Origin: Rutpela maculata
Lineage: Eukaryota > Arthropoda > Insecta > Coleoptera > Cerambycidae
Assembly (NCBI GenBank): GCA_936432065.2
Contig: OW386286.2
Span: forward strand, 18,721,179 to 18,785,178
Direction of reading: 5' to 3'
Length of the DNA: 64,000 nt
Shown: positions 1-11,357 of the stretch, piece by piece
How the letters are laid out: the number at the start of each line of letters is the position of its first letter
Position numbering within the stretch: position 1 is the stretch's first letter
Notes under the pieces: model-generated
Databases searched by the model: none
What the model saw: only the letters and a program-made list of their open reading frames with translations
What the model was told of the DNA's origin: nothing
Position numbers and translations under genes: made by a program

Positions 1-430
1 CATGACCAAAATAATTCACAGATGGATCAGAGTATAAATTATAATAATTTGAAGCACACTGCAACAAGTAGTTGATTAAAAACGTACAAGTTTTGGCTGG
101 TGTGGCGAGGAGTGACGTGCTTCTTCCGTCTTTTTCTTAACAGAATAACCTTCAAAAGAAATATAACGTCTTTGATTTTTGACTTTTTACCAACTGTATC
201 TGATTTTGACACTACTGTGCATCGCCTTCATAGAAGAATTGTTAGTCAGTGAGCTTCAACTTACTTCATAGTGCTTCGTTTCGAATGGCGACGTCATTAA
301 CTCTCGTATACCCAACAATTGCTAGCTGGTGCCGGTATAAAAACAGTGCTAAAAGATAGGCACAGACGTTTAGTTGATTATTTTGATGCTTGTTAGTGGT
401 AATACTTATAAATAGAAGAATAAAAGAAAA
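1..430. other. left edge, no gene recognised
   Basis: AT-rich sequence with no convincing reading frame or repeat boundary. The only structure noted is the A-rich tract at 411-434, into which repeat A1 is inserted. Confidence 0.4.
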
Positions 431-1120
431 AAAACCGCTGCCCAAGGAATCACTACTTCCACATCCAGATTCTCTATCCAAGTCACTCACAACGAAAAAA
501 CTTTGAATGTGGAAATAATTGTTTATGGAACTTTAATAATATAATATTTGAAGTCCTCTACTCCGAAATTCCATAAAACGATACCCCACATCGGTAGTGG
601 GGTGGGGGTGGTGATAGGGGGTGGATGAAGTAAAAAAATATTTCGAGGTTTCTGGTTCTTGTACATACACTAAATCACATTTTTTTTCATCCCCTTTAAT
701 AATAGGGTGGGGGTGGGAATGGGGGTGGCTAATGCCAAACATTTTTTTGAGACCTTAGCTTCTCTTGTATATACTAAATACTAAATACCAATATTATGGA
801 CTCTTACCTGCTTGATTTACCCATTTACCCCAAATTGACCCCAATTTACCCCCCCAACCCTTCGACGGAACAAGATGAAAATATAATCTAGTTCCAGATC
901 TCGTTAAAGTACATACGTATACCAAATTTCAAGTCAATATCTTAAACGGTTGCAGAGTAAACGTGCGCACAAAGAAAGTTACAGACAGACCAACAGACAG
1001 AATTTTTTTTTCTCTCAAACTTAAAATCTCGACGTTTCATGACATTTTAAGCCTATTTGAACAATAAAATTTAAAAAAATTTTTTTGTCGTTACTATACT
1101 TCCACTGGATGTGGAAGTAA
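431..1120 (+). mobile_element. family A copy 1, Helentron/HINE-like non-autonomous element
   Basis: One of seven related copies in the window. In order, the element shows: a start at AAAACCGCTGCCC after an A-run; a subterminal ACTTCCACATCCAG; a G-rich minisatellite near 596-624 and again near 700-727; T-rich blocks; a conserved block reading CCAAATTTCAAGTCAATATC around 920-945; an ACAGACAGACC microsatellite near 980; and an end hairpin whose arms ACTTCCAC and GTGGAAGT lie at 1099-1118. There is no coding capacity. Asymmetric inverted termini, a hairpin at one end and insertion between A residues without a TSD fit Helitron2/Helentron-associated elements; that assignment is inference. Confidence 0.6.
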
Positions 1121-1274
1121 TTATAAATACCTTGTAGTTCCCGAGTGTAAAAATTCGACTGTGATAACGCAAGATAAAATATTTATTCCTTTCCTTCAGG
1201 ACAAAAAAACAAAACATTGTGTCAAAAAGCTATGCGTAAAGTCGAGGTTTTAGGCAAAAATATTGTTGTAAGGA

Positions 1275-1734
1275 CAGAAGCGTAGCGAGACAACTTTTTT
1301 GGGGGGGTTATTTTTCAAATTTGCCAACTTCATAAACTTAAGAAGCCAACTCTGTAAATAAATTAATAATAATTCCTGCAAAAAATTGAGGAGAAAATTC
1401 AAAAATTTTTTCCACCGAAATAAAAATTAATGAGCGGAGGGGAGAAAATCCAAAAAAAGAATTTCCTTCCACCGGAATAAAAAAAATGATGAGCCCCTCC
1501 CCCGCTCCTCATTTTTTTTCCCACCAAAATAAAAATTAATGAAGCAGGAGGAGAATCAAAAAAAAAATTCCTTCCAACGAAATAAAAAAATGATGAGTGG
1601 GGGGAGACAATCCAAAAAAAAGAATTCCCCACCGAAATAAAAATTGTTTCCTTCCACCGAAATAAAAATTGCCAACGTTTATCTCAAATTTCCAACTTTT
1701 GCCAAATCTAACAAAGTTAGTCGGTACACCCCTG
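1275..1734. mobile_element. hAT-type MITE, family B copy 1
   Basis: The termini are CAGAAGCGTAG on the left and CACCCCTG on the right, with imperfect flanking 8-mers TGTAAGGA (1267-1274) and TATGAGGA (1735-1742). The body holds about five degenerate units built on 'ccaccgaaataaaaatt' plus 'gagcggggggag', an internal minisatellite. Copy 2 at 7809-8059 has a perfect 8-bp TSD, which supports the boundaries. There is no coding capacity. Confidence 0.6.
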
Positions 1735-1735
1735 T

Positions 1736-1993
1736 ATGAGGATCATCATCTTTGAAAATACGAAAACGAAGAGTATATTGCATTTGATTGGCAACATTTC
1801 TAAAACTGAAAATATCGCTCATAGAGAATTTTCATCGATGTGTAAGTCATCGAATTCTGAAATTTCAAAATGTTCAGCTGGTTGCCTGTCCATTAGCAAC
1901 TTGCAAGAAATCGATTTATCAATTTACAAGGAGATACGTTACACCAGCCTTTTTGCCGTTACAGTTGATTTTTGCTATGTCCGTTTTTATTAC
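1736..1993 (+). repeat. family C fragment
   Basis: The stretch around 1770-1840 ('gaagagtatattgcatttga' followed by 'atatcgctcatagagaa') resembles the start of the family C copies at 39.5 kb and 17.4 kb. An uninterrupted reading frame crosses it, but I recognise no protein and treat the frame as chance. Confidence 0.35.
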
Positions 1994-2291
1994 CAGGGCC
2001 GGCCTTTGGGGGGGGGGGGCGACCGTGCCCCGCACGAGAGCGCCATGAGCCTAATATGCTTTTTTTTCAAGTAAAGTTTATGAGAATGGAAAAAAAAATT
2101 GTTTGGATTTTACTTCCGCTCATCAATTTTCAGATGACGAAAAAATATTTTTTTGGATTTTATCACCCCCGCTTATCATTTTTTTTTTGAGGTGAGGACG
2201 AAACAAATTTTTTTTTACTTGACCAGAAAAAAGGCCGACTTTTAATCTTTCGCACGAGGCGTGGACGCTTGAGGAACTGAGGCCGGCCCTG
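1994..2291. mobile_element. hAT-type MITE with GGCCGGCC termini, copy 1
   Basis: It starts CAGGGCCGGCC and ends GGCCGGCCCTG, giving 11-bp perfect TIRs. Flanking 8-mers are TTTATTAC (1986-1993) and TTTGTTAC (2292-2299), one mismatch, as expected for an aged hAT TSD. The left end carries a long G-run and the interior is T-rich. No ORF is credible. Confidence 0.75.
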
Positions 2292-2299
2292 TTTGTTAC

Positions 2300-3548
2300 A
2301 ACAGTTTTCTCGTAACATCAGTTTTGTTACTACTTTCATTAAATAAACCGAATTTCTATTCAAGTTGTTCTGCTTTCCAAAATGTGAAAATTTTATTTTG
2401 TTCTTACACGTGTATAATTTGTTATTTTCTTACATAGCATGTTGAATTTTTACAAATTTATTTTATTCTGTAAGCACAGTACCTACACAATTAAAATCTC
2501 AAATCAAAACACCCTTTCTCTGTTTCTCTTTAATATTTGAGATGAAGACTCACCTGTATATCCATGTTTTTAGTAAAATTATGGATTAGAAATCATTTAC
2601 ACCACCTACCCATATACTTAAAATAATAAATAACTCGGTAAGAATTGGAATTAATTTGATCTGTTTTCTATATAATGATATAATGTATTTCGAAATAGTT
2701 CATGTAAATTTGAATATTTTTCCAAAAGTCCTTTCTAATCTTTGGTCAAATATTTTTTTTAACATTTAAATGTTAGTCGCAATTTTATGGATAATTTCCA
2801 CTGTTGTTTAATTTTGTTGTTAATCACTTGTATTTAATGTAAATATTTACAATCATTACAACTTTAATAAAAAATTTAAGAATCAATAAAATACTTAAAT
2901 TAGATTTTTTCAATAGTTACCGGTGTGTTAAGATCGATATAAGAATTAAATAGCAAATAGCAAATTTCAACTCAACATCATTTTTTCAACATTAATTAAT
3001 TTTGCATATATCTATTAATGCCACGGAATAAGATTCTATACCTTGCGGCACTCCCACCTATAAAAAAATCAAATCAACAATTCCATATTTGGGAAGACCG
3101 TATTTTTTCCTTTACGATTCTTAGCTGAGATTAATCTGATCGACATAAAAATGTGATGTAATCTGTACTTTCAACGGACTGTCATACTCGACATAACGTG
3201 TAATCACCGTTATAATTGTTATGACGTATTATGTAACGGAAATGTTATGATTATTGCATTTTTGACCAATCACTAAATCATATTAGCGAATTTAAAAAAC
3301 AACTGATTACATATTTTTCTTCGCAAAATGCCTTGGTACCAAATTTCTTTAAAATCCTAACATACGAACACCTTTGAACAGGATACTAATGTATTTTGCA
3401 TAAATGTGGGTCAAATGTCTTTATTTTTTTACCAGTTTCAATATATATTTTTTTAATGTAGAACATGAAAAATCTATCTTTCAGAAATATTATTATTGCA
3501 TCCTGCAGTGCGCTTTTTAACGTCGAAAATAATTAATTCATATATATT
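2300..3548. other. AT-rich stretch, nothing recognised
   Basis: No coding region, RNA gene or bounded repeat was recognised on either strand. Confidence 0.4.
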
Positions 3549-4112
3549 TTACTTCCACATCCAGTGGGAGTATAGTAACAACAAATTTTTTAAATTTTTT
3601 TTTATTGTTCAAATAGACTTAGAATGTCATGAAACGTCGAGATTTTAAGTTTGAGCAAAAAAAAATTCTGTCTATCTGTCGCTCGGTTTGTAACTTTTTT
3701 GTGCCCACGATTACTCTGAAACCGTTTAAGATATTTACTTGAAATTTGGTACACGTATGTATTTTAACGAGATCTGGAATTAGATTATATTTTCATCTTA
3801 TTCCGTCGAAGGGTTGGGGGGTAAAATTTTTTTGGCATTAGCCACCCCCATTAACACACCACCACTTCATTATTAAAGTGGATGAAAAAAAATATGATTT
3901 AGTGTGTATAAGAACCAAAAACCAACTACCACCTCCCTATCCACCACCCCCACCCCACTGCCGATGTGGGTTTTTGGGGTAGACGATTTCGAATATTATA
4001 TTATTAAAGTTCCATAAACAATTATTTCCGCATACAAAATTTTTTAGTTGTGAGAGACTTGGATAGAAAATCTGAATGTGGATGTAGTAATTCCTTGGGC
4101 AGCGGTTTTTTT
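3549..4112 (-). mobile_element. family A copy 2, inverted and shortened
   Basis: Minus-strand copy of the element at 431-1120. The hairpin end is on the left (ACTTCCACATCC at 3551) and the CCGCTGCCCAAGG end is on the right (4090-4106). The conserved CCAAATTTCAAG block and the pyrimidine-rich blocks are present in reverse complement. The copy is about 130 bp shorter than copy 1, lacking part of the G-rich section. Confidence 0.6.
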
Positions 4113-5060
4113 TATAAAATTTTATTAAGGATTTGTTGTTTTTTTTTCACCAAATTTTGTTTTGAAAATGAAAAGTGAAACTGTTTAGAAACACTGTCAT
4201 CTGGTAAATTAATTTAAATTGTTCATACTACTGCATCTATTATTTTAGTTCTTGATAAATTAAAAATAAATCCTATTAGGTCGAATGTCTAGGGAAAATA
4301 ACAAATACAAGTTACATATATAAATTATAATAATCGAAAATAGAAAACACTTGCGCATTATAGACCTAGATATAGATTGAAAATTATATGAAGTAAAGAA
4401 TAAAACATTATCCTGTGCCAACTGGGTCACTCTACTTATAATTCCTGAACCTTCACACTTCTATCAATTAATTTATTGTTCCTTTTTATTTTATTTTTAC
4501 CATTCGTTTCGAATCTTGGTCTCTCCTTGCCCTCATCCTATTGAGAATTCTGCTTTTTTAATTCTACGTATCTGTATTAACTTGCAGCGGCCAAGAACGG
4601 TATTTAAATAACTTATATTTTTAGTGTATTTACAAATTATGCGAATATACAACTATTATACCAGAACGGTAGGTTGTCAAATATGTATGGGGTATTATCA
4701 ACACCGCCTAAATTATTTAGGCGGTGTTGGTAGGCTGTATTTTCAAAGTGGCGTCCGTTTATAAAAAGAAAATTTCAAATATAAATAATAATAATATATA
4801 TGTTACTCCTTAAAAATGGATACAGTGAGAAGAAAGACTGCACAGTATTGAGGTTATAAAAACATCACACCACACATATTTGGAAATTTGCGCATGTATT
4901 TAACCGCAGCTTGGAGTTTAACCGGTACTCCATCCACCAGTTAATAGTTAAACTCTAAGTGGCCGTTACAGTCACTTATACAATGGACATTAGAGGCTTA
5001 ACCTAAGTTTAACTGTAGCTTGTAGTTTAAACTAAACCTATACAACTGGCCCTTACAACC
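4113..5060. other. AT-rich stretch with one strong hairpin
   Basis: No gene recognised. The main structure is the hairpin at 4699-4729, listed separately. Confidence 0.4.
4699..4729. repeat. 15-bp perfect palindrome
   Basis: CAACACCGCCTAAAT (4699-4713) pairs with ATTTAGGCGGTGTTG (4715-4729) around a single T. It stands out as GC-rich in an AT-rich stretch. It is probably the tip of a decayed palindromic repeat. A transcription terminator is unlikely, as no neighbouring gene is visible. Confidence 0.6.
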
Positions 5061-5074
5061 AGTTTCACAATCGT

Positions 5075-5303
5075 TGGTTATCTTTTTGGTTGACTAACCA
5101 GAACCTGATTATTAGTAAACACAACTTTATCAGACATTCTTACCTTTATAGTAAGTAACAAATCATTGGTCAAATCCTAACTATTAATAACTATTAATTA
5201 ACCAACAATTGTTAAACTGGCTATTAAAGTCACAGATTTTTATAATAAACTATTAGTCAAATCCTAACCATTAGTTAACCAACGATTGTGAAACTGGCTG
5301 TTA
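5075..5303. repeat. fold-back/MITE-like inverted repeat
   Basis: 'ccagtttcacaatcgttggt' at 5078-5097 recurs inverted near 5277-5297, and a more diverged inverted copy lies near 5199-5220. The phrase 'gtcaaatcctaac' also repeats directly at about 5169 and 5257. No ORF. This is a small palindromic repeat of unknown superfamily. Confidence 0.5.
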
Positions 5304-6520
5304 TTAATTTAAAACTATGATAGAGTTATACAAATATTTATGAATTTGCACATACATATTTAAATTTACAACAGAGCATAATTTCAATTAAACAAAACAA
5401 GTTTCAAAGTATTCTGGAGTGTGTAAGTAGTTTTTTACGTTCAAATTCATTTTTTTTTACATTCGTATTTTGAATGGAAGATGAGTAAATAAATTTACAG
5501 ACATGTTTGGGAAACTTCTTCCTTGTAAATTGTAATTTATGTTGGAGGTAACGATATACTTTTTATTCCTTGTATTGTGTATTTAAACAGCTGAGACATA
5601 ATGGCATAACAATGTAAATTATTTTATGTACGACTTGCAAATAGTCCATAACGAAACAATCGACTTTTAAAACAATAGAAATGTCAAATCTAATGTACTA
5701 ATTAATTAAAAAAGGCAAAATTAAATCAGTTGTTTTAAAATTTTGTTTGTTCGTCATGGGAACATGATTATCTTAAGAATTAATTAAAGTTATTTGACAG
5801 TCAAAAGTAATCAACGAAAGAAAATGGTGTCTATACCAACTTTATAGCACACTTGATTTTTCAAATTGAGAAAAATACCAATAAAACGATTACTTTCATT
5901 ACATTAATTTTTCATCATGCAATTGCAATTAGTCTGAGTAAAAGCAATTACTTCTGCTCTAATGAAAATTGAATACAGTGGAGAACTGTTTACTATTCCT
6001 TAGGGCTAGTTTTATAGTATTATGTAAATGCTAACATGTTTTTGGTTAGGACATCTTTCAATTACTAATTTCTTGAAATATATAATTTTTAACTGCGGTT
6101 AATTCTTTAGTATAAGGTAAAACATGTTTCATAATTTTTTTTCCAGAACACTCGTTTCTGGATTCTTTTCCCCCAAAAGAAGTATTTTAATGTATTGTCC
6201 CTTGTACCTCATATTGATTTATACACTAGAGTGTCCACGAATTTGGTCTTATTTCTTTGTCGTTGTTATACTGTACGTGTTAATTGCAAAAAAATAATAA
6301 TAATATAGAAAGCAAACTGTCGTAGATCACAATTCGCTCGAGTTATTTTTTCCAAATGGCAACAAAGTTTAAATGTAAATAAAAATGTATCCCATTCAAA
6401 ACAGAAACAATAGACAATTCCTCGAGTATGTAAAAAAAAATTGATATATCGGTTATCTACTAGTGTTGCGTTTTTACTTTGATTTTGTTCAAAATTTATA
6501 AATACACTACTCTAATATAA
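5304..6520. other. AT-rich stretch, nothing recognised
   Basis: No coding region, RNA gene or bounded repeat recognised. Confidence 0.4.
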
Positions 6521-7140
6521 AAAAAAACCTCTGCCTAAGGAATCACTACTTCCACATCCAAGAGTCTTACAACGAAAAAAATGTTGATATATTTGCACTC
6601 CACTTTGTGGAAATAATTATTTATAAACCCATAAAAAGATATACTTCACGGTAGTGGCGGTGATACTGGGGTAAAGGGAGTGGTTAATGCCAAAAAAAAT
6701 TGGAGGTCCTTGGTTCTTGTATACACACTAAATCACAGTTTTATTTTTTACCTCCTTTAATAATAACGTCGTAGAGGGGGTGGTTAATGCCAGAAAAATA
6801 GGTACCTGAGGGTCTTAGTTCTTGTACTAAATTATTGTTTTATTTTTTTTAGCCCCAATGATAATGGTGTGGGGTGGTAGGAGGAGTGGATATTACCAAA
6901 AACTTTTTTGAGGCCTTTGGCTTTTGTATGCGTACTAAATCACAATTTTATTTTTTATCCCCTTTAATAATAAGCTGGGGGTGGTAGAGGGGGTGGTTAA
7001 CGCCAAAAAAAAAATTTGAGACCTTCATTTCTTGTATACACACACAATTTTATTCTTTTTACCCCGTTTAATAATAACGTGGGGGTGGTAATGGGGATAA
7101 TAATGGGGGCGGTTGGTCCAAGACCAAAAAATTATGACCT
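6521..7140 (+). mobile_element. family A copy 3a with expanded G-rich minisatellite
   Basis: It begins with a diverged CTCTGCCTAAGGAATCACT and ACTTCCACATCC. The interior then repeats a unit of roughly 95-100 bp about five times between 6650 and 7130. Each unit carries a G-rich run, 'gttaatgccaaaaa', a 'cttgtatacacactaaatc' type stretch, T-rich DNA and 'cctttaataata'. The other A copies carry about two such units, so this copy has a tandem expansion. The 3' end is missing. Confidence 0.55.
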
Positions 7141-7388
7141 TGGATTCTCGTACATAACCCAGATTTCGTTATAATATAAAGTGTTGTATCAAAGGAATCC
7201 GCACGTAGATTTCGACTTTTTGATTAAGAGTTCTCATGGGTCCAACTCGATCCTATGTCTAGTTTCCGAGATACAGTTATAAATTTTTGTAAAATTCTGT
7301 ATCTTTTCGATCTGTTAATTTATTGATGGACTATTAGAGGTCAAAGGAGCCATTTCTGAAAGTTTTTCAAGTTTTTGATGCACGAATT

Positions 7389-8300
7389 TAAAAACCACTG
7401 CCCAAAAAATCACTATTTCCACATCCAATCACATCCTAAGTCTCTCATACGAAAAAAAAAATAATCATAAAAACAAATCTTTTAAGTTATCTTGTATATT
7501 ACCCCCCCACTAATTAACTGGAATACTTGTTTATGGAACTTTAATAACATAATATTTGAAATGGCCTACCCAAAAAACCTGTAAAACGATATGCCACATC
7601 GGTATTGGGGGTGGGCTAGTGCAGGTGGATGAAGTAAAAATTAAAATTTGAGGCCTTTGGTCTTGTATATACAGTAAATCACAATTTTATTTTTTCCATC
7701 CTCTTTAATAATGGGGTGAGTGAGAGTGGTAATGAGGGTGGCTAATGCCAAAAATTTTTTTGAGACCTTAGTTTTTCTTATATATACTAAATACCAATGT
7801 CTTGCTTGCAGAGGCGTAGCGAGCCAACTTTTTTGGGGGTTATTTTTCAAATTTGCCAACTTCATAAACTTAAGATGCCAACTTTATAAATAAATAAATA
7901 TTAATTTCTCCAAAAAAATTGATGAGCGGGGAGAAAATCCAAAAAAAAAATTTTCCCCACCCAAAATAAAAATTGCCAACTTATTTCTCAAATTTCCAAC
8001 TTTTTCCAAGTCTGACAAAGTTGGGAGAGACAACGTACCTCCCCTTCGCTACGCCCCTGCTTGCTTGATTTACTTATTTACCCCCATTTACCCCAATTAC
8101 TCCCCAACACTTCAAACGGAATAAGATCAAAATATAATCTAGTTCCAGATCTCGTTAAAATACATACGTGTACTATCTTCAACGCTTGCAGAGTACAGAA
8201 ATTTTTTTTGTTTAAAATCTTAAAATCTCGACGTTTCATTACGTTTTAAGTCTATTTGAACAATAAAAATTTCCAATTTTTTTTTTGCGTTACCACACTT
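7389..8300 (+). mobile_element. family A copy 3b, interrupted by a MITE
   Basis: A second family A start, 'ccactgcccaaaaaatcact', lies at about 7394. It is followed by the usual G-rich, T-rich and 'caaatttcaag'-type blocks, in decayed form, up to 'cgttaccacacttc' near 8300. A hAT-type MITE sits inside at 7809-8059. The ACAG microsatellite is largely lost. Confidence 0.5.
7809..8059. mobile_element. hAT-type MITE, family B copy 2
   Basis: Termini are CAGAGGCGTAGCGA and TCGCTACGCCCCTG, with one mismatch. They are flanked by perfect 8-bp duplications CTTGCTTG at 7801-7808 and 8060-8067. The element lies inside family A copy 3b, so it is younger than that copy. It shares its interior with the copy at 1275-1734 but lacks the expanded internal units. 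Confidence 0.85.
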
Positions 8301-8590
8301 CTGAACGAAAATAAAATTAGTGGAAAAACTACACGTTTTCTGCATATTGTACAATATATTCGTTACTGCTAATTCAATCACTAATAAGTACTTAAATACT
8401 GATTTTTCAATTCTTTAATTTCATCAGGTAATGTATTATAGATAAATATCTAGATATAGAGCTTGGATACTTATTATTTACTACAGTATTTATTTCACAA
8501 AATATTTACTATTAAAACTGGAATCTAAATATAATGTTCAAGGGAATATTTGTTTTTATTGCATTATTAGAGACAGAAGGTTCTCCCCAA
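8301..8590. other. AT-rich, nothing recognised
   Basis: No gene or repeat identified; it precedes the GC-richer candidate exon region. Confidence 0.35.
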
Positions 8591-8599
8591 TAAAAACGA

Positions 8600-8854
8600 C
8601 AAACACTCTCATTTGGTCGTCGATATGTAGGTGGCAAAGCGTGATGAGTCACGCGAGTTTCCTCTATTGTAAAGTTCGAACTGTTGCCGGTGTATTAGTA
8701 AAGTTTGTTGTGTGCGAGCTTTCACAGTAGGCTCTCAAAATACACACCACAACATTCGAGCACAGCCGATAGAATGTGCGCCAGTTGATACTTTCGAATC
8801 TGAGCGGTGATTTCTAAGTAAGTGCATTCGGTTGTTTTTCGGGAAGTTTCATTG
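8600..8854 (+). promoter_or_regulatory. possible promoter and 5' UTR of a host gene
   Basis: Non-repetitive and clearly GC-richer than the surroundings. It contains an AP-1-like TGAGTCA at about 8643 inside CGTGATGAGTCACGCG, which is itself a near palindrome. No TATA box is obvious. It leads directly into the candidate coding exon at 8855. The promoter call rests on composition and position only. Confidence 0.3.
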
Positions 8855-8972
8855 ATGGATGTGAAAATGCATTTGACTATGGACTCCCCGACACCTCGGC
8901 CGAGGAGAAAATCTAGTTTCAGGCGCGTTTGTGAGGTGTGTGACAGAGTAGTGCATCTTTATTTTACTGAAG
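8855..8972 (+). CDS. candidate first coding exon of an unidentified host gene
   Basis: An ATG at 8855, with a second in-frame ATG at 8867, opens a frame of 39 codons plus one base. It ends at a good splice donor, GAAG|GTATGG (intron would start at 8973, phase 1). The peptide begins MDVKMHLTMDSPTPRPRRKS and has a basic proline/arginine patch, then CEVCDRVV with two cysteines near its end, which could be half of a zinc-binding pair. GC content and the absence of repeat similarity set it apart from the rest of the window. I do not recognise the protein. No second exon was found downstream, so the gene would have to continue across a long repeat-filled intron, possibly beyond the window. It could also be a chance frame in a 5' UTR. 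Confidence 0.4.
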
Positions 8973-9289
8973 GTATGGATTCTATAGTCTCTAGTTGGAA
9001 AATACCTTATTAGGAATTATTATTTTGTCACATTGGTTTTGATTTAAAACTATGTTTACTGATTTATTGCATTTGCTCTTTTGCGAGAATTTTCCAAACG
9101 AAACCGATCGCTCAAAAAGTTACCGAGTTACAGAGATTTTTAAATTCTACCAATAATTGATAATACTTTGATTTTTTATTTTTATGGTGATAAAACAAGG
9201 TATTGTAGTTGTTCATCATGTAAAAAGTTATCGAAATATCCAGTAAAAAGTTTTTAAAATTAATGACATGTCGACCATGTGAAAACAGC

Positions 9290-10740
9290 AGTCATTTTTC
9301 TTAGATAACCCATCTGTAAAAAAGCTAAAACCAAAAAATATTCCGGTCCTGATGGTATTCCACCGTATATCATCAAAGGGTGCAGTGAATTACTTGAACA
9401 GCCTTTACATATTATTTTTAATTTAGCCGTAGCAAAAAATACATTTCCTGCCATATGAAAAGAAAGTTTAGTAACCCCAATATATAAAAATGGTGCAAGA
9501 GAAAATATTCAAAATTATAGACCTCTTATCAGTCCTATCAGCAATTGCGAAGGTATTTGAGCAAATGATTTATAATAAGTTAAGTACGCATATGCGAAAC
9601 GAAATTACCAAATGTCAGCATGGTTTTGTAGAAGGAAATCAATAGTTACTAACCTAACAATATTTGAGTTCTGCAATAGATAATTGTAGCCAGACGGATA
9701 TTATATATTTAGATTTTGCAAAAGCTTTTGACAGAGTGGATCACTATATTCTGTCAAAAAAGTTACAGGGTTATAAAATTTCTAATAATTCGCTGCTATA
9801 TATTTAAATCATATTTGACAGCTAGATATCAACAAATAAAACAAATGGCCACTCTGTCAGCACTCTATTTGACTAAATCTGGTGTGCCTCAAGGAAGTAA
9901 CTTGGGGCCGTTGCTTTTTGTGTCTTTGCCAACGATATACCTAATTATTTAAAATATTCTAAACTATACAAAAAGGTTGAAACTGAGAGGGATGCGCAAT
10001 TATTGCAAGAGGATATTAATAGTATTTTCTCATGGAGTGAAATCAATAAGCTATCTTTAAACGCCAAGAAATGTACGACCGTGACTTGCTCACTGAGAGA
10101 TTATTAGTTATTATGTCCATATAGTATAAGCAATGTACAATTGACCCCAGTGACAAAGCAAAGGGATCTAGGGGTGTTATTTCATACAGACCAAATTTTT
10201 CTGGACATATTGAGAATATAACAACAAAGGCATATAAAAACTTGGGTTTTGTTGTACGAAATTCAAAGCAATTTTCGTTAGAAACTACAAAATGTGTTTT
10301 TTTTTTGTTAGGTCTAAGTTAGAATTTGCATCAGAAATTTGGGACCCTGGGACTGTCAAAAACACTGACACTGACAAAACAAATTTCTGTCAAACCTATA
10401 CTACAAAAAATATAAAAGATATCCAAATTACAATGGGTATTACTTAAGAAGAACAGAATTTAACATTCTTAAACTATCGGTAAGATAGCTAGTACCTTAT
10501 TTATTGTCAATATAGTAACTGGATGTTCTCTCGAAATTTCATTACGACTAAACTATTATAATCCGCCGAGAGTAAGGCCCAGAAATATTTTATTCTGGAA
10601 TGCGTATAGAACAAAACTTAGAGAAAACTCCCTCGTTGTAAGAATGTGCAATATTGTAAACTTAGTTTGTCCAACAATAATTAATATATTTGAAAACTCT
10701 CTCAAAAAATTGAAAAAACAATTAATGTTTTTCTTTTAGA
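9290..10740 (+). pseudogene. non-LTR retrotransposon RT pseudogene
   Basis: Frameshifted remains of a LINE reverse transcriptase. Recognisable pieces in order: GPDGIPPYIIKGCSELLEQP near 9345, a YRP-type fingers segment near 9515, CQHGFVEGNQ near 9615, the motif A region DFAKAFDRVDH near 9710, motif B SGVPQGSNLGPLLF near 9880, then NDIPNYL and ERDAQLLQEDI of the palm/thumb near 9985. Motif C (F/YADD) is absent: the reading goes from NYLKYSKL straight into YKKVETERD, so the catalytic block has been deleted. At least five frame changes or stops are present. A Jockey- or CR1-like LINE is likely. It cannot encode an active enzyme. Confidence 0.8.
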
Positions 10741-10905
10741 AATCATTAATTTTTTCTCCTTTTCCTCATATTGTCATCTTTATTCTCCCCTTTCGTTTCT
10801 GGTTTATTTATTTGCCTTTTTTCTATACACTTTTTGCATTTTATATGCCGCCATATTTCACTTGAATTTAATTTGAGTTTGGGAAACATGTACTTACATT
10901 TATCT

Positions 10906-11134
10906 TCTAATATATAAAAATCTCGTGTCACAGTGTTTGTTCGAACTCCTCCGAAACGGTTTGACCGATTTTTATGAAATTTTTGGTGTATATTTGGTAG
11001 GTCTGAGAATAGGTCGTAGGCTATTTTTTATACCCCTAGGTGATGAGGGTGGCCCTATCCAGAAATTTTCTTTTTATTTTTTGGACAAAAATTTATAATT
11101 TATATGGCGAAACAACGTTTGCTGGGTCAGCTAG
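10906..11134 (+). mobile_element. short non-autonomous Helitron
   Basis: It starts TCTAATATATAAAAAT and ends GGGTCAGCTAG followed by T, matching Helitron ends (5' TC, 3' CTRR before T). A short GC-rich region precedes the 3' end. No TSD is seen, as expected. The interior contains 'ccgaaacggtttgaccgatt' followed by 'atgaaattt', a module that recurs in other repeats of the window. It lies in the 3' flank of the LINE pseudogene. Confidence 0.65.
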
Positions 11135-11255
11135 TATATTTATATAGATTGATTAAGTTATGGACTATTCTGAATGTTATGTTTTAAATTAAGTGATGTA
11201 ACTGTAAACTTAGGCAACTTGTCCTATTTGTGATTTTTGCTAGTATAGATGAATA

Positions 11256-11310
11256 TTGAAAAGTGCCGTCTTTTAAACAGGCCTACTCTTTAGAAGACGA
11301 CACGGCACTA
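11256..11310. repeat. hairpin, possible LINE 3' UTR structure
   Basis: AGTGCCGTCTT at about 11256 pairs with AAGACGACACGGCACT ending near 11310. It sits between the 9.3-10.7 kb LINE remnant and repeat D, so it may be the 3' UTR stem of that LINE. That link is inference. Confidence 0.4.
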
Positions 11311-11357
11311 TCGACAAAACACGAGATAAAACAAAACACAACAAATGTGATATGTAT

